DNA of 64,000 bases from Phorcus lineatus (Eukaryota; Mollusca; Gastropoda; Trochida; Trochidae), in the NCBI GenBank assembly GCA_921293015.1, contig OV121088.1, positions 2,852,001-2,916,000 on the forward strand, read 5' to 3'. The notes under the pieces are model-generated. The model ran no database searches, was not told where the DNA came from, and was given only the letters and a program-made list of their open reading frames with translations. Of the stretch, positions 1 through 10,451 are shown piece by piece (position 1 is the first letter of the stretch; each line of letters begins with the position of its first letter). A program made the position numbers and the translations under genes.

Positions 1-429
1 TCCCGGCGCATCTTGGCACCGTACGAATGGATGCTCCACCGGGAGATATTCGGGCTTATCTCCCAGTTGTACGGGTCGTTCCAGGTGGATCTGTTTGCGT
101 CCGGAGTGACGAATCAGACACCGGTGTTCTGTTCCAGGATACCAGACCCAAAAGCTCTGGCCTCAGACGCCTTCGCAATAGACTGGACCGGCAGGGTGCT
201 GTGGGCGTTTCCGCCTACGCCCCTGATTCCCAGGGTCCTGTTGCAGTTAGGCAGGCAGCCTCCACAGCTGTTGGTCCTCATGACACCGCTGTGGACGGCC
301 CAGAGTTGGTTCCCGTCGGTTCTCAGATATCTGGTACAGCCTCCTTTACTGTTACCATGTCTGCCAGATCTGCTGACGCAGGAGGGGGCGCCACACCCGA
401 ACCCCAGGGTTCAGTGGGTGGCTTGGCCT

Positions 430-1493
430 CTGTCCGGAATCGCCTCCAGGAGAGCGGTATTCCTGCACGAGTTGCAGACACAATACTGGCTTCGAGGAGG
501 GATTCAACGAACGTTCAATACGAGGATAGATGGGCCTGCTATGCGCGCTGGTGTGGCAATAGAGGGCTACTCGATCCCTTTTCTGCGGGTTTAGTGCCGG
601 TACTCGAGTTTTTACAGTCCAGACTGGACGATGGCTTAGCCGCCTCGACGGTCAGGGGGTACTCGACGGCCATTGCCGCATTCCACATACCGGTGGATGG
701 AGCCCTGTTGGGTAGTCATCCGATGGTCCAGCGTTTCCTAGCAGGTGTGGACAGGATCCGACCGCCGGTGCGGAGGATCAGCCCTACTTGGGAACTAGCA
801 AAAGTGCTTGATTGGCTGTCAGGTCCGTCCTTTAGAGACCTTAGTACAGTTTCACTGCAGTTGCTCACATGGAAGACGGCTTTCTTGGTGGCGGTTACGT
901 CAGGCAGGCGGGTAGGGGATATTCACGCAATGTCCTCGGATCCCGAGCTGACTGTCTTTCATAAGGACAGAGTCAGCATTAGACTGCCTGACTCGTACCG
1001 ACCGAAGGTGGATCATTCCTTCCATGTGTCGGCCCCTATTGAGCTACCGGCGATGCTTCAGCCGGCAGCGTCGGGGGCGAGGTCGGCGCAGCCCCACATC
1101 CTTGATGTGCGTCGCACCCTCAAACAATATCTTAAGAGAACAAAGGAAATCCGTAAGGATAAGCAATTGTTCTGTTGCTATGGCGGCAATAAAGCCGGTC
1201 TCGCAGCTACGAAACAGACCATCTCCAGATGGATCGTTTCGGCAATTTGTCTGGGCTACATCCATAAGGGGTTACAGCCCCCTGAAGGTTTAAAAGCTCA
1301 TTCGGTCAGGGCGGTAGCGACCTCTAAGGCGTATACTGCGGCACTGCCCATTGAAGAGATCTGCTCCGCAGCTGTCTGGAGTCGGCCTAGCACGTTCATC
1401 AGACATTATCAGCTTGACAAGCACTCAAGTGAGCGTGCTCGGTTTGGCAAGGTGGTTCTCTCCAGTGGGCAGAGTCGTACACCCTCTAACTGA
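430..1493 (+). CDS. tyrosine recombinase of DIRS copy 1
   Basis: The frame is open through the whole recombinase domain to a stop at about 1491. It shows the catalytic signatures of lambda-type recombinases: an arginine in SGRRVGDIH (near 900), an H-x-x-R motif in AHSVRA (near 1300) and the nucleophile tyrosine context RHYQLD (near 1405). In DIRS elements this enzyme replaces the DDE integrase and joins a circular DNA copy to the target. The frame is also open upstream of 430, but there it overlaps the RT/RNase H frame, an overlap usual for DIRS, so the true start is uncertain. The domain looks whole. Confidence 0.8.
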
Positions 1494-1870
1494 TTGAGTT
1501 TTTATGGGTTACGATGATCATGTTGGTTGTGGTACTAACGTACTAATTTTAACAACACTGCATTTTTTGGGCTCTGGCGGAAGACACCCGGTGGGTGATT
1601 CTGCGCTGGGGTTAATTACTAGACTTAAAAGAACGTCCCTAGTCCCTTCTTTTGAAAGAAAGGGGGGGGGGGGGGGTATTTGGCTTAAAGTCTGTATTTG
1701 GGCGTCTTTAGCCCTAATCAGTAGATTCCCAGGTCATCACTGCGCTCTCAAGAGCTACGATGTGACAAGTCACGTGATGGGGTGAGTGTTTCTGATTATA
1801 TTCCTTGTACGATGTGTGTTGCAGACAGAATACCACTTCCAGGATATTGATCTCTGGGAGTCTGTTTTTA

Positions 1871-1964
1871 TGCAATAGTACCCCAAGGAGGATCCCTTCT
1901 GAAAAAGAATCGAACAAACCTGCAGAGGTTTCAGATTCTTTGAAGAGGATCCTCCTTGGGGTAG
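1871..1964 (+). repeat. internal complementary region (ICR) of DIRS copy 1
   Basis: A 94-bp segment made of inverted arms (TACCCCAAGGAGGATCC ... GGATCCTCCTTGGGGTA) around a core that is the reverse complement of the element's right terminus joined to the left-terminus sequence. This is the hallmark circular-junction complement of DIRS-1-like elements, thought to template restoration of the ends. The base at the variable site in its core agrees with the terminus of this same copy (2215-2235). Confidence 0.85.
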
Positions 1965-1989
1965 GGCCACCCACCTCCCCTTATTCTGT

Positions 1990-2236
1990 CTGGTATGCTA
2001 GATTGATAAGTGGTGAGAATAGAGTTACTGCCCTTGGTGCTATGGCAACCGCTAGGGTTTGGGGCTCTGTTAGGGTGGTCATATATGAGAAACACGTTTT
2101 TAATGTGGTTTTTGTATATTTTTTATTCTAAAAATAGTCACAACCTGTCATATAGCAAAAATAAACAGATTTTATGCAATAGTACCCCAAGGAGGATCCT
2201 CTTCAAAGAATCTGAAACCTCTGCAGGTTTGTTCGA
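1990..2236 (+). repeat. right inverted terminal repeat of DIRS copy 1
   Basis: About 245 bp that match, in inverted orientation, the left terminal repeat of copy 2 (4384-4607) and, in direct orientation, its right one (10208-10451). It ends in GTTTGTTCGA, after which LINE sequence begins. Confidence 0.82.
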
Positions 2237-2283
2237 ATTTTGAAATTTGGAATGATATATTTAGTAGAGAGGGGGAGAAGGAA

Positions 2284-2325
2284 GGGGGGGGCGGGGATGG
2301 GGGAGGGTGCAGGAGGGTGGGGGGT
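2284..2325 (+). repeat. G-rich tract (G-quadruplex-capable) in LINE 3' UTR
   Basis: Five or more runs of 3-8 G separated by 1-4 bases. On the LINE's coding (minus) strand this is a pyrimidine tract just downstream of the ORF2 stop. Confidence 0.6.
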
Positions 2326-2353
2326 TAATTTATGTTATATGATTGTGAGGTAT

Positions 2354-3187
2354 TTAGATACGAGCCAGAAGGCCGGTATCTTTGATGTATTTGCCTAGAG
2401 CATGGAATATTTGTGGTTTGTTGTGTGGGTTGAGGATGTGTTGGATGTTGTGTTGGTTGATGTTGTGTTGTGAGAGAGTGGTGTTTAGGGTTTTGCAATG
2501 TGTATTGTAGTGTGCACATTGTGTGAGTATATGGGTGATTGTTTCTGTTTGTTTGTAGTGTGGACATGTGGGATGCTTATGTCTGGTCTGTTGTGTTTTT
2601 GCGTTTAGTTGTATGTGTCCTGTTTGTAGTTTAGTGATTGCCCTATCTATGTTTGTGTTTTTGCTGTATGTTTTGAATTTAGTGAGTGGTTTGGGGAGAA
2701 GGGTTTTGGTACGTTTAGCCATAGTAGAATTAGTGTATTGTTTATGCCATATGGCCCTGATGTGTAGTTTAGCGAGGCTTTTAACCTCTTGTTTAGAGTG
2801 TGGGAGTGGATGTGTAATGTAATTTAGTTTTAGGCCTTCTTTTGCTGTTCTGTTGCCAAAAACGCCGACGTGAGCAGGAACCCAGAGGAGTTTTTTGGTT
2901 TTACCCTGATGGTTAAGTAGTTGTATAGTGTGTAGTATTTGAAATATTATGCCAGCGCGGTTTTTGGTAGATTTAGATTTAAGTGCTTCCAGCCCACTAA
3001 GTGAGTCTGAAAGGATTAAAATTTTAGGATGGTTGAGTATTATTGGATTTTGAAGAGCTGCCAAAAAATCCATAAGTTGGTCATTAGGCAGCTTGTGTGA
3101 TGTGGGTGTGTGGAGGGTGTTCTGTATGTTTTTTTGTGTGTGCCTCAGGATCCTTGGATCCGTCGGTGTATATGTGGCACCATTCAT
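2354..3187 (-). pseudogene. LINE ORF2 C-terminus: RNase H domain and zinc knuckle
   Basis: Open for about 277 codons. RNase H-type motifs are visible: ILSDSLSGLEALKSK (Asp of the active site) and LWVPAHVGVFGNRTA (the WxPxHxGxxGN signature). Near the end a CPHYKQTETITHILTQC segment is the Cys/His knuckle found at the C-terminus of Jockey/I-type ORF2 proteins. It is separated from the RT piece by frame breaks. Codon use is strongly A/C-biased on this strand. Confidence 0.78.
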
Positions 3188-3945
3188 GCCAATTGTCTTG
3201 TATGTATTGAAGTGTAGTTGATTTAGTGTGTAGTGGGTTGTGTTTGCTTGTGATTTTGGTGAGATGCAGGTTAATGCGGGGTGGGGGGGAGTTGCGATGT
3301 GAAGTATTTTAGGATGTTGTTTTGTGGGAGTGAGATGTGGTTGAGGTTTGTTTGGTTGATGAGGTTTGTGATGCGTAGAGATATTGGAGATGTGAGAGGG
3401 TATTTGTTTGCATATGCTGTTTTGCGTTTAGATAGTTTAGAGTTTAGTAGATTGGAAATTAGTGTATCCTCCGAAGAAGCGGCCCAGAAGTTTAAGGTGA
3501 GTTGGTCCCTTCTAAAATGAGGGGTATTCCACCAGTTAGGGCTTGAAGCGCTTCTAGGGAGGTCCCGTGTTGTGTGCGTGTTGCTAGTTTAAGTGATTGG
3601 TATTGTAAAGAATTAAGCTTAGCAGTAAGTTTGGTGTTGAGAGTATTATAAATGGGGGTGCCGTAGTCCAATTTGGACCTAATAAGTGATATTATAGGTT
3701 GATTAGGGTTTGCTTATTTGCACCCCAGCTTGTGCCGGAGATGGCACGCAGGACATTAAGGTCCTTTGTGCACCTAGTGATTAGATCTTTGACGTGGGCA
3801 TCCCATGAGAGATGTTCGTCAAAGATTAGCCCTAGAAATTTGGTTTGTTTTAGGAAATTTAAGTTTGGGGAAATAAGGCGCATTTTTTTATGTTTAGAGT
3901 GGTTTTTTCTGCGTTTAGTTTAAATAACCATTGGTCGACCTTATT

Positions 3946-4383
3946 TTATGCAGACTGGAGTAGTTTTGTAGAAGTTTTAAGGTTATTACATCGGACGCAG
4001 AGGGCTCCGTCGTCTGCAAATTTGAAAGTATTTACTTTACTGGAGATTCCCTCGAAGAGGTCGTCTACCATAATATTAAAAAAAGGAGGGCTAAGGATGC
4101 TGCGTTGTGGGGTGCCATTTTCGAGGGGGAAATTTTCCGAAAGTTGGTTGTCGACCCCGACCAAATCTTCTTTGATATAAATTGCTAGACCACCATGTGC
4201 TCGACCAGGATTGGTTTTGGGCCGGTCGTGTCGTAGTGTTTTATACTCAGGAATGTTATATTTAGAGCGAGGGCCGAAATGGGTTTCCTGAATGGTTATG
4301 ATTTGGGGGTTAAGTTTTTGGAGATTAATTAGAGCTTTAAGCTCGTGGCCGTGAGCCGAAAGGCCGCAAGCATTCCACTGTAG
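3946..4383 (-). pseudogene. LINE ORF2 fragment: endonuclease N-terminus fused to RT core
   Basis: One open frame from codon 4 of ORF2 to a TAA at 3946-3948. The first ~85 residues are an endonuclease/exonuclease/phosphatase N-terminus with the Asn of WNACGL and the catalytic Glu of QETHFG. They run straight into RT motifs NGTPQ and FADDGAL (the YADD-box relative). The endonuclease active-site His/Asp region and RT motifs 1-4 are missing, so an in-frame deletion of several hundred codons lies near 4135-4145. The first codons (Met-Lys-Ile) are at 10459-10451, beyond the DIRS insertion. Confidence 0.8.
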
Positions 4384-4607
4384 ATTCTTTTTCAGAAGGG
4401 ATCGTCCTTGGGGTACTTATTGCATAAAAATCTGTATTTTTTGCTATATGACAGGTTGTGACTATTTTTTAAATAAAAAATATACAAAAAACCACTAAAA
4501 ACGTGTTTTTGTACATTTCACCACCCTAACAGGGCCCCCTACCCTGGCGATAACCGTTCGGCCAGGGCCGGTAACTCTATTAGCAAACCACTTATCAATC
4601 TGTCATC
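4384..4607 (+). repeat. left inverted terminal repeat of DIRS copy 2
   Basis: Reverse complement of about 10208-10420. It starts with ATTCTTTTTCAG at the junction with the LINE. Confidence 0.85.
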
Positions 4608-5097
4608 ATGAAGTTTTGAGAGTTTTGCTGGTTTTTCTAACGTAATCGAAAGAAAACATGGACAAAGAGACTGTATGTGTGGTAACGTTTATTCTATTTA
4701 GAAACAATAGAATAGGTTTGCATTTTCGCATTCTCGCGTTGTGACAAACATGGCGAATTCTCGGAAGATTTTTTCCCGACTAGAGGGAAATGTCCAATCT
4801 TTTGTATGGAATTCGCATGTTGTTTGGCACTTGATGTTATTTTTAATACCGGTAATGCATCTTATTACGTTGGGACGATCGTTTGTGTCTTGTTGGAAAA
4901 AACTTGGCCAAAACTTTCGTTGTCTGACGGGCAAGCCATTGTTTTTCATGCTCTTTTTATTGCAGGAATGTTGTATGGGCTTGCTTTTAAGATGCCTTTA
5001 GCATTTTATTTATAAAATGTCGCGGCTTCTTACTTAGTGCAGGCGCACACATATGTATACACATAGGTACATATTAGTCTACTGGCATTAAAATACC
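4608..5097 (+). other. DIRS leader region, no recognised gene
   Basis: AT-rich stretch between the left terminal repeat and the gag-like region. Short open frames are present, but none resembles a known protein. It probably contains the element's promoter and leader (inference). Confidence 0.4.
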
Positions 5098-6950
5098 TTG
5101 TATGATTCTTGCAGTCATTCAAGCGGTGTTTTAATTGCGGGGGTAAACATCCCCCAGGCGGACGCCCACGAACTTTGCATTACCTGCCTGGTGGAAGACG
5201 GACACGACGACTCGGAGTGCAGTACTTGTTCGGGGTTTTCTAACCGTACTCGACGTCGGCGATCCCTCGATGCTGCCTTCCTCAAGAGGGTGTTGGAGTC
5301 GGGCGGGGATATTCGCTCATGCACCCCCCCCCTCTAAGCAAAAGGTCAAGGGTAAGAGTGTTAAGGCTCCGGTGTCTCCCCGAGTTCCGTCGGACTCCTC
5401 TGGTGTTTCCGACTCGGACTCGGGGGCTAGGGTCAACCCACTCACACCATCCTTAGACAATATTAATGCTATCATAAAGGGGCAGATGAAGGGTCTGATG
5501 GGGGAGTTGATGTCGGAGCTCCGTAAGGAGTTCCATGATTAGACGACCCGGTCAGGCCCCGATGCCCCGTCGGCTGGCACCTCTGGTACCATTACCGACG
5601 CCGGCACTGGCAATGACCCGGGCATCGTCCAGGGTCTAGGTCAGTTGGCCAGTGCTCTTAGGCGGGGTCCCTACCAGGCCATTCAGAGCATTGTTACACG
5701 GATCCCTGCGACCACTTCCGGCTTGGCCGGTACGTCGGCTGGGACGGGTTCCCCAAAGGGACTAGGTCCCGGCGCTACGATGTCGGGGCATGCACCTGGG
5801 CTCCGTGATCCACTTCCTTCTTTGGAATAAAGTGGGGACGATTGGGAGGTGTTCCGTATTCCTCTGCTTCCTTCGTCTGCCCCTTTGAGTGCTCCCTCTG
5901 ACATCTTGTCCTCCACGGAGGGCTCAGAGGTGTCGGGGGAGATGGAGGTCGAGGGGGATGGTAATGCTGACCCGTCGGACCTACCGTTCTCCATAGCCCT
6001 GAGGGAGGTCTGCGAGAAATTCGCAGAGGCCTTTCCTCAGGTAGTCATTCCTGAGAAGGAGGCAGATGGATCGGGGTTTCGGTTACCGGGGGGAGCTTTC
6101 GCTCAGCGGAAAGCCCCTCAGGTGCGTCTCCGCATTCTGGATTCGGTAACGGCCGATTTCATCTCCCCTCTCCTTTCGGGTACCAATGCTCGCTTCGACT
6201 TGCCGGGGCTCAACAAGAGGTACCCGTTGGGAGAGGTGGGGTTGTTTGGGGTTCCGTTGCCAGACCCGGATGTGTTGGCCTCTGTCAACCCGGACTCCTT
6301 GGGGGCCCGGGGCAGGCGCTAGCCACCCTTCAAGGCTAACGAGTCGCTGCTTAAGCAGCTGTTCCGCTCTTTTGAGGAGAGCTATAGGAACGGCTGCCAG
6401 CAGTTGCGAGTGGCTGTTCATGGGGCTTACCTGGCTTCGCTCCAGGCAAAGTCACATGAGGAAGGGAGGGAGCATAGCATTCCAGCTATGCTCCAGAGGC
6501 AATTGACGGAGGTTGGTAGTCACCTGGCTGGAGACTCCATCAGGAATGCGGCCAGTCAGGTGATGTGCGCAGCCGGCTGTGGCTTCACCACTCGCAGTCC
6601 ACCAAGAATGTACTGCTCGCACTCCCATATCAACTCGGTTCTACCTTGTTCCCGGGGACTGCGACAGTCATTAAGGACACCGCAGACCAGCTTGCACGGG
6701 TCAAGGACGTCAAAGGCGGCCTTGGCACCGCTGGGAACCGGAAGTCCTCCCCCCTGGCTGACCTCCACACTGTACCGCCTGCCAAAGTCTACCCCAAGTG
6801 GCAACTGCCGCTTGGCAGAGGTGGTGGGGGTCAGTACCAGGGGAAGGGGAAGGGCAAGGCTAAAGGCAAGCAGCAGGCCAAGGGTCAGCAGCAGCCTTTT
6901 CGGAGGAACAGGGGCCCCAACCAGGGCACCTAATCCCCCATGTTCCAGTA
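5098..6950 (+). pseudogene. DIRS gag-like region (broken)
   Basis: GC-rich coding stretch with the layout of a DIRS ORF1. Near the start is a paired Cys motif (C-x2-C ... C-x2-C around 5180-5230) followed by a basic FSNRTRRRR segment. The middle is acidic and Ser/Pro-rich. A conserved-looking core lies around 6190-6560, and the tail is Lys/Gly/Gln-rich (GKGKGKAKGKQQAKG, near 6845-6890) and presumably binds RNA. The reading frame is broken in several places, so no functional protein is expected. The gag assignment rests on position and composition. Confidence 0.65.
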
Positions 6951-8526
6951 GGAGGCAGGCTGTCCCGGTTCCTCTCGGAATGGGAAGCGGCCACGTCTAA
7001 CCCCTGGGTCCTGTCCACGCTCAGGGACGGACATTTGCCTCGCTGGAAGATTGGGCCACCTTCTTTTACCGGAGTGAGGCGCACCCCGGTGCCATCCTCC
7101 CCGGAGAAGGCGGAAGTCCTTCGCGCCGAAGTCGTAGCTCTGCTCGACAAAGCTGGGTAGAGATTGTTCCGGAGGGCCAGGAAGAAAGCGGGTTTTACTT
7201 GACATACTTCCTGGTGACCAAGACCCATACTGAACTTGAAGTATCTCAACAAGATGTTGGAGGTACCATCGTTCAAGATGGAAACTCTGAGATCTGTGAT
7301 AGCATCGGTAGAGGTGGGGGATTGGCTTTCGTCAATCGACCTCAAAGATGCGTATCTCAACATACCCATGCACCCCCAGTTCAAGCAATACCTCAGGTTT
7401 GCTTTCGACGGGGTTTGTTACCAGTTTCGTGTGCTCCCCTTCAGCATCGCTATGGCGCCAAGGGTGTTCACCAAACTGATGCTGATTCCGGCACAGGTCG
7501 CCAGGTCACAGGGCAGGGTCTGTCACTCGTACCTGGACGACTGGTTGATCAGGGCCTTGAGTTGTCAGGAGAATCAGGAAGCCACCCAGGCCATTCGAGA
7601 TATTTTGGAAAGGCTGGGGTGGATAATCAACCTAAAGAAATCAGACCTCACAGCAGTGCAGGATCTGGTATTCTTGGGGGCCAGGTTCAACACGGAGGCA
7701 GGGATTGTCAGTGGCCAGAGTATTCCAGACCACGACGTTTTTTCCCCAAACCCCAACGCACCTGGCACGTATGTGGCTAAGGTTGCTGGGGCACATGGCA
7801 GCTACAGTCGATGTGGTCTGGAGGGCGCGGTTGAGGATGCGACCGATACAGCAGGCCCTAGCGGGCCTGTGGTCATGACAGTCACGGTGCAGACGGACGC
7901 TTCCCTCTCGGGCTGGGTGGGGGGGGAGTCCTGGGAGACCACTCAACCTCCGGCCTGTGGTCTCTGGACGAATCCCGATGGCACATAAATGTGCTGGAAC
8001 TTCGGGCAGTCAGGAATGTCTTCAGCCGTACCTTCGGGGTCAGGTAGTGCGTTTGGACAACCAGACCGCCATGTCGTACATCCTGAAGCAGGGAGGAACA
8101 GTGTCGCCTACACTCCTAGAGGAGGCGTGGCAGTTCCTACTCTGGTGCGACCGGTACAGCATTCAGGTGATACCGGTGTATCTCCCGGGCGTGGACAATA
8201 TCCGAGCTGATGCATTGTCACGTCGCATGCTGGCTCCACACGAGTGGATGCTCCACCGGGGGATATTCGATACTATCTCCCAGTTGTACGGGTCGTTCCA
8301 GGTGGATCTGTTTGCGTCGTCAGTGAACAAGCAGACGCCTGTGTATTGCTCCAGGATTCCAGATCTAGCAGCTCTGGCTCACGATGCCTTCGCGATAGAC
8401 TGGGGGGGAAAGGTGCTGTGGGCGTTCCCACCGATACCTTTGATACCCAGGGTTCTTTCGCAGGTAGCCAGCCAACAGCCCGTCCTCTTGGTGCTGATAG
8501 CACCTCTGTGGACGGCGCAGAGTTAG
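6950..8526 (+). pseudogene. DIRS reverse transcriptase and RNase H (broken)
   Basis: RT signatures are clear: SSIDLKDAYLNIPMHP (motif A aspartate), QFRVLPFSIAMAPRVF (motif B region) and YLDD at 7530-7541 (catalytic box). RNase H follows with QTDASLSGW (near 7890) and VRLDNQTAMSY, ending in ADALSRR (near 8210). Past it is a segment (GSFQVDLFAS ... LWAFPPIPLI) often seen after RNase H in DIRS-like polyproteins. The enzyme copies element RNA into DNA. The frame is broken in a few places. Confidence 0.8.
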
Positions 8527-8649
8527 TTTCCGTTACTGCTCAGATTTCTCGTTCGACCTCCTGTACTGTCGGGGTGGCCGGACCTTCTCATGCAGGAGGG
8601 AGCACCACACCCGAATCCCAGAATTCAGTGGGTGGTTTGGCCTCTGTCA

Positions 8650-9710
8650 GGAGTCGCCTCCAGGAGAGCGGTATTCCTGCACAAGTTGCAGACACAATAC
8701 TGGCTTCGCGGAGGGATTCCACGAACACTCAGTACGAGGATAGATGGGCCTGTTATGCGCGCTGGTGTGGAAATAGGGGGTTAATCGATCCCTTTTCTGC
8801 GGGTCTAGTACCAGTCCTTGAGTTCCTTCAGTCCCGATTGGATGACGGCTTGGCCGCATCTACGGTGAGGGGTTACTCTACGGCCATTTCGGCCTTCCAC
8901 GTGCCTGTGGATGGAGCCCTGTTGGGTAGTCATCCATTGGTTCAGCGTTTCTTAGCAGGTGTGGACAGGATCCGTCCGCCTTTGCGGAGGATCAGCCCTT
9001 CATGGGAACTTAAGTATGTTTTAGACTGGTTGTCCGGCCCGGCGTTTCGGGACCTGAAAACTTTGTCGATGCAACTTTTGACATGGAAGACAGCCTTTTT
9101 GGTGGCGGTCAAGTCTGGCAGGCGGGTAGGCGATATCCATGCGATGTCGGCCGATCTCGAGCTGACTGTCTTTCATAAGGACAGAGTCAGCATCAGACTG
9201 CCGGACTCATACCGACCGAAGGTCGATGATTCTTTCCATGTCTCAGCTCCGATCGAGCTGCCTGCGCTTACGCAGTCGGCGACGTCGGGGGCGAGGTCGA
9301 CGCAACCCCACATTCTTGATGTGCGTCGCACCCTCAAAATGTACGTCAAACGTACTAAGGAGATCTGTAAGGATAAGCAATTGTTTTGCTGTTACGGCAG
9401 CAATAAGGCCGGCCTTCCAGCATCTAAACAGACCATATCTCGATGGATAGTATCCGCGATTTATTTGAGCTATGTTCATAAGGGGCTGCAGCCCCCAGAA
9501 GGTTTGAAAGCTCATTCGGTTAGGGCGGTAGCAACCTCTAAGGCTTATGCTGCGGCTCTGCCCATTGAAGAGATCTGCTCCGCCGCTATTTGGAGCCGGC
9601 CAAGCACGTTCATCAGGCACTACCAACTGGACAAGCACTCTAGCGAGCGGCTCGGTTTGGTCAGTCGGTTCTCTCCAGTGGACAGAGTCAGGTACCCTCT
9701 AGCTAATTGA
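8650..9710 (+). CDS. tyrosine recombinase of DIRS copy 2
   Basis: The frame is open through the whole domain to the stop at 9708-9710. It contains the catalytic arginine in KSGRRVGDIH (near 9115), H-x-x-R in AHSVRA (near 9510) and the tyrosine in RHYQLD (near 9620). It closely matches the copy 1 recombinase. Upstream the same frame stays open to about 8244 while overlapping the RNase H frame, so the true start is unclear. The domain looks whole. The role is circle integration in place of a DDE integrase. Confidence 0.8.
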
Positions 9711-10081
9711 GCTTTTTGTCGAGGTGTCACTGATTTTATGTTAAAGTTTAGCGGGATAACACACTAACCCACTAACTCACTGTTATATCTGACCCTAGCT
9801 GAAGTCAACCGGTGGGGTGACCTCTCTGTGTGGGATAATGATTAATTTTGCCTAAGGCCTTCCTATATTCCTTTGCAAAAAAAGGGGGGGGGGGGAGGGC
9901 AGTTTGGCTTAGAACAAGGGTTTTTTAGCCCTGACATAAGTACCCCAGGGGTGAGCGAGGCGCCAGTCCTGTTGGTATGGCGAACACGTCTCTGGTGAGT
10001 ACATGAGTTTTAGAGCTTATTTAGCTCTTAGTTAAGACAGAATTCCACTCCCAAGGACTCTTCTTTGGGAGTCTGTTTTAT

Positions 10082-10175
10082 GCAATAAGTACCCCAAGGA
10101 GGATCCCTTCTGAAAAAGAATCGAACAAACCTGTAGAGGTTTCAGATTCTTTGAAGAGGATCCTCCTTGGGGTAC
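10082..10175 (+). repeat. internal complementary region (ICR) of DIRS copy 2
   Basis: Same architecture as 1871-1964. The core is the exact reverse complement of the 3' terminus (to 10450) joined to the 5' terminus (from 4384), i.e. the junction of a circular form. A 12-G run precedes it at 9884-9895. Confidence 0.88.
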
Positions 10176-10207
10176 GGCCACCCACCTCCCCTTATTCTGT
10201 CTGGCTA

Positions 10208-10451
10208 TGCTGGATTGATAAGTGGTTTGCTAATAGAGTTACCGGCCCTTGCGGAACGGTTATCGCCAGGGTAGGGGGCCCTGTTAGGGTGGTGAAATGT
10301 ACAAAAACACGTTTTTAGTGGTTTTTTGTATATTTTTTATTTAAAAAATGGTCACAACCTGTCATATAGCAAAAAATACAGATTTTTATGAAATAAGTAC
10401 TCCAAGGAGGATCCTCTTCAAAGAATCTGAAACCTCTACAGGTTTGTTCGA
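10208..10451 (+). repeat. right inverted terminal repeat of DIRS copy 2
   Basis: Inverted match to 4384-4607 plus an extra terminal segment (about 10405-10450) complementary only to the internal complementary region, the asymmetry known for DIRS-1. Confidence 0.85.

Larger units (their letters stand above)
1..2236 (+). mobile_element. DIRS-family tyrosine-recombinase retrotransposon, 3' part (copy 1)
   Basis: This is the right-hand third of a DIRS element that begins outside the window. In order it holds the end of the RT/RNase H frame, an open tyrosine-recombinase frame, a 15-G run at 1662-1676, an internal complementary region and the right inverted terminal repeat ending at the GA of 2235-2236. 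Nucleotide identity to copy 2 (4384-10451) is high across the recombinase and the terminal structures, so both belong to one family. Its RT and gag parts are not visible here. Seen in sequence; family assignment from the gene order and ends known for DIRS-1-like elements. Confidence 0.88.
2237..4383 (-). mobile_element. Jockey/I-like non-LTR retrotransposon, 3' half (ORF2 remnant and 3' UTR)
   Basis: Minus-strand LINE remnant. From 4383 leftwards it encodes the start of an apurinic-type endonuclease (WNACGL, IQETHFGP), then jumps in frame to the reverse-transcriptase core (NGTPQ...ILSP, FADDGAL). After that come the RT thumb region, an RNase H domain and a C-terminal C-x2-C...H...C knuckle. 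The 3' UTR (about 2237-2350) is very C-rich on the coding strand. Its 5' half is at 10452-11660, the two having been split by a DIRS insertion. An internal deletion removed the end of the endonuclease and the start of RT, and several frameshifts and stops follow, so it is inactive. Confidence 0.85.
4384..10451 (+). mobile_element. DIRS-family retrotransposon, full structure (copy 2)
   Basis: About 6.07 kb with every structural part of a DIRS-1-like element. These are the left inverted terminal repeat, a gag-like region, reverse transcriptase with RNase H, an overlapping tyrosine-recombinase frame, an internal complementary region and an extended right terminal repeat. It sits inside ORF2 of the minus-strand LINE. 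Removing it rejoins the LINE at CTGTAG/AATTTT with no base gained or lost, as expected for recombinase-mediated insertion. The ends and recombinase look whole. The gag and RT regions are broken in several places (roughly four to six breaks), so it is a fossil, though young enough for its end structures to match exactly. Confidence 0.9.
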
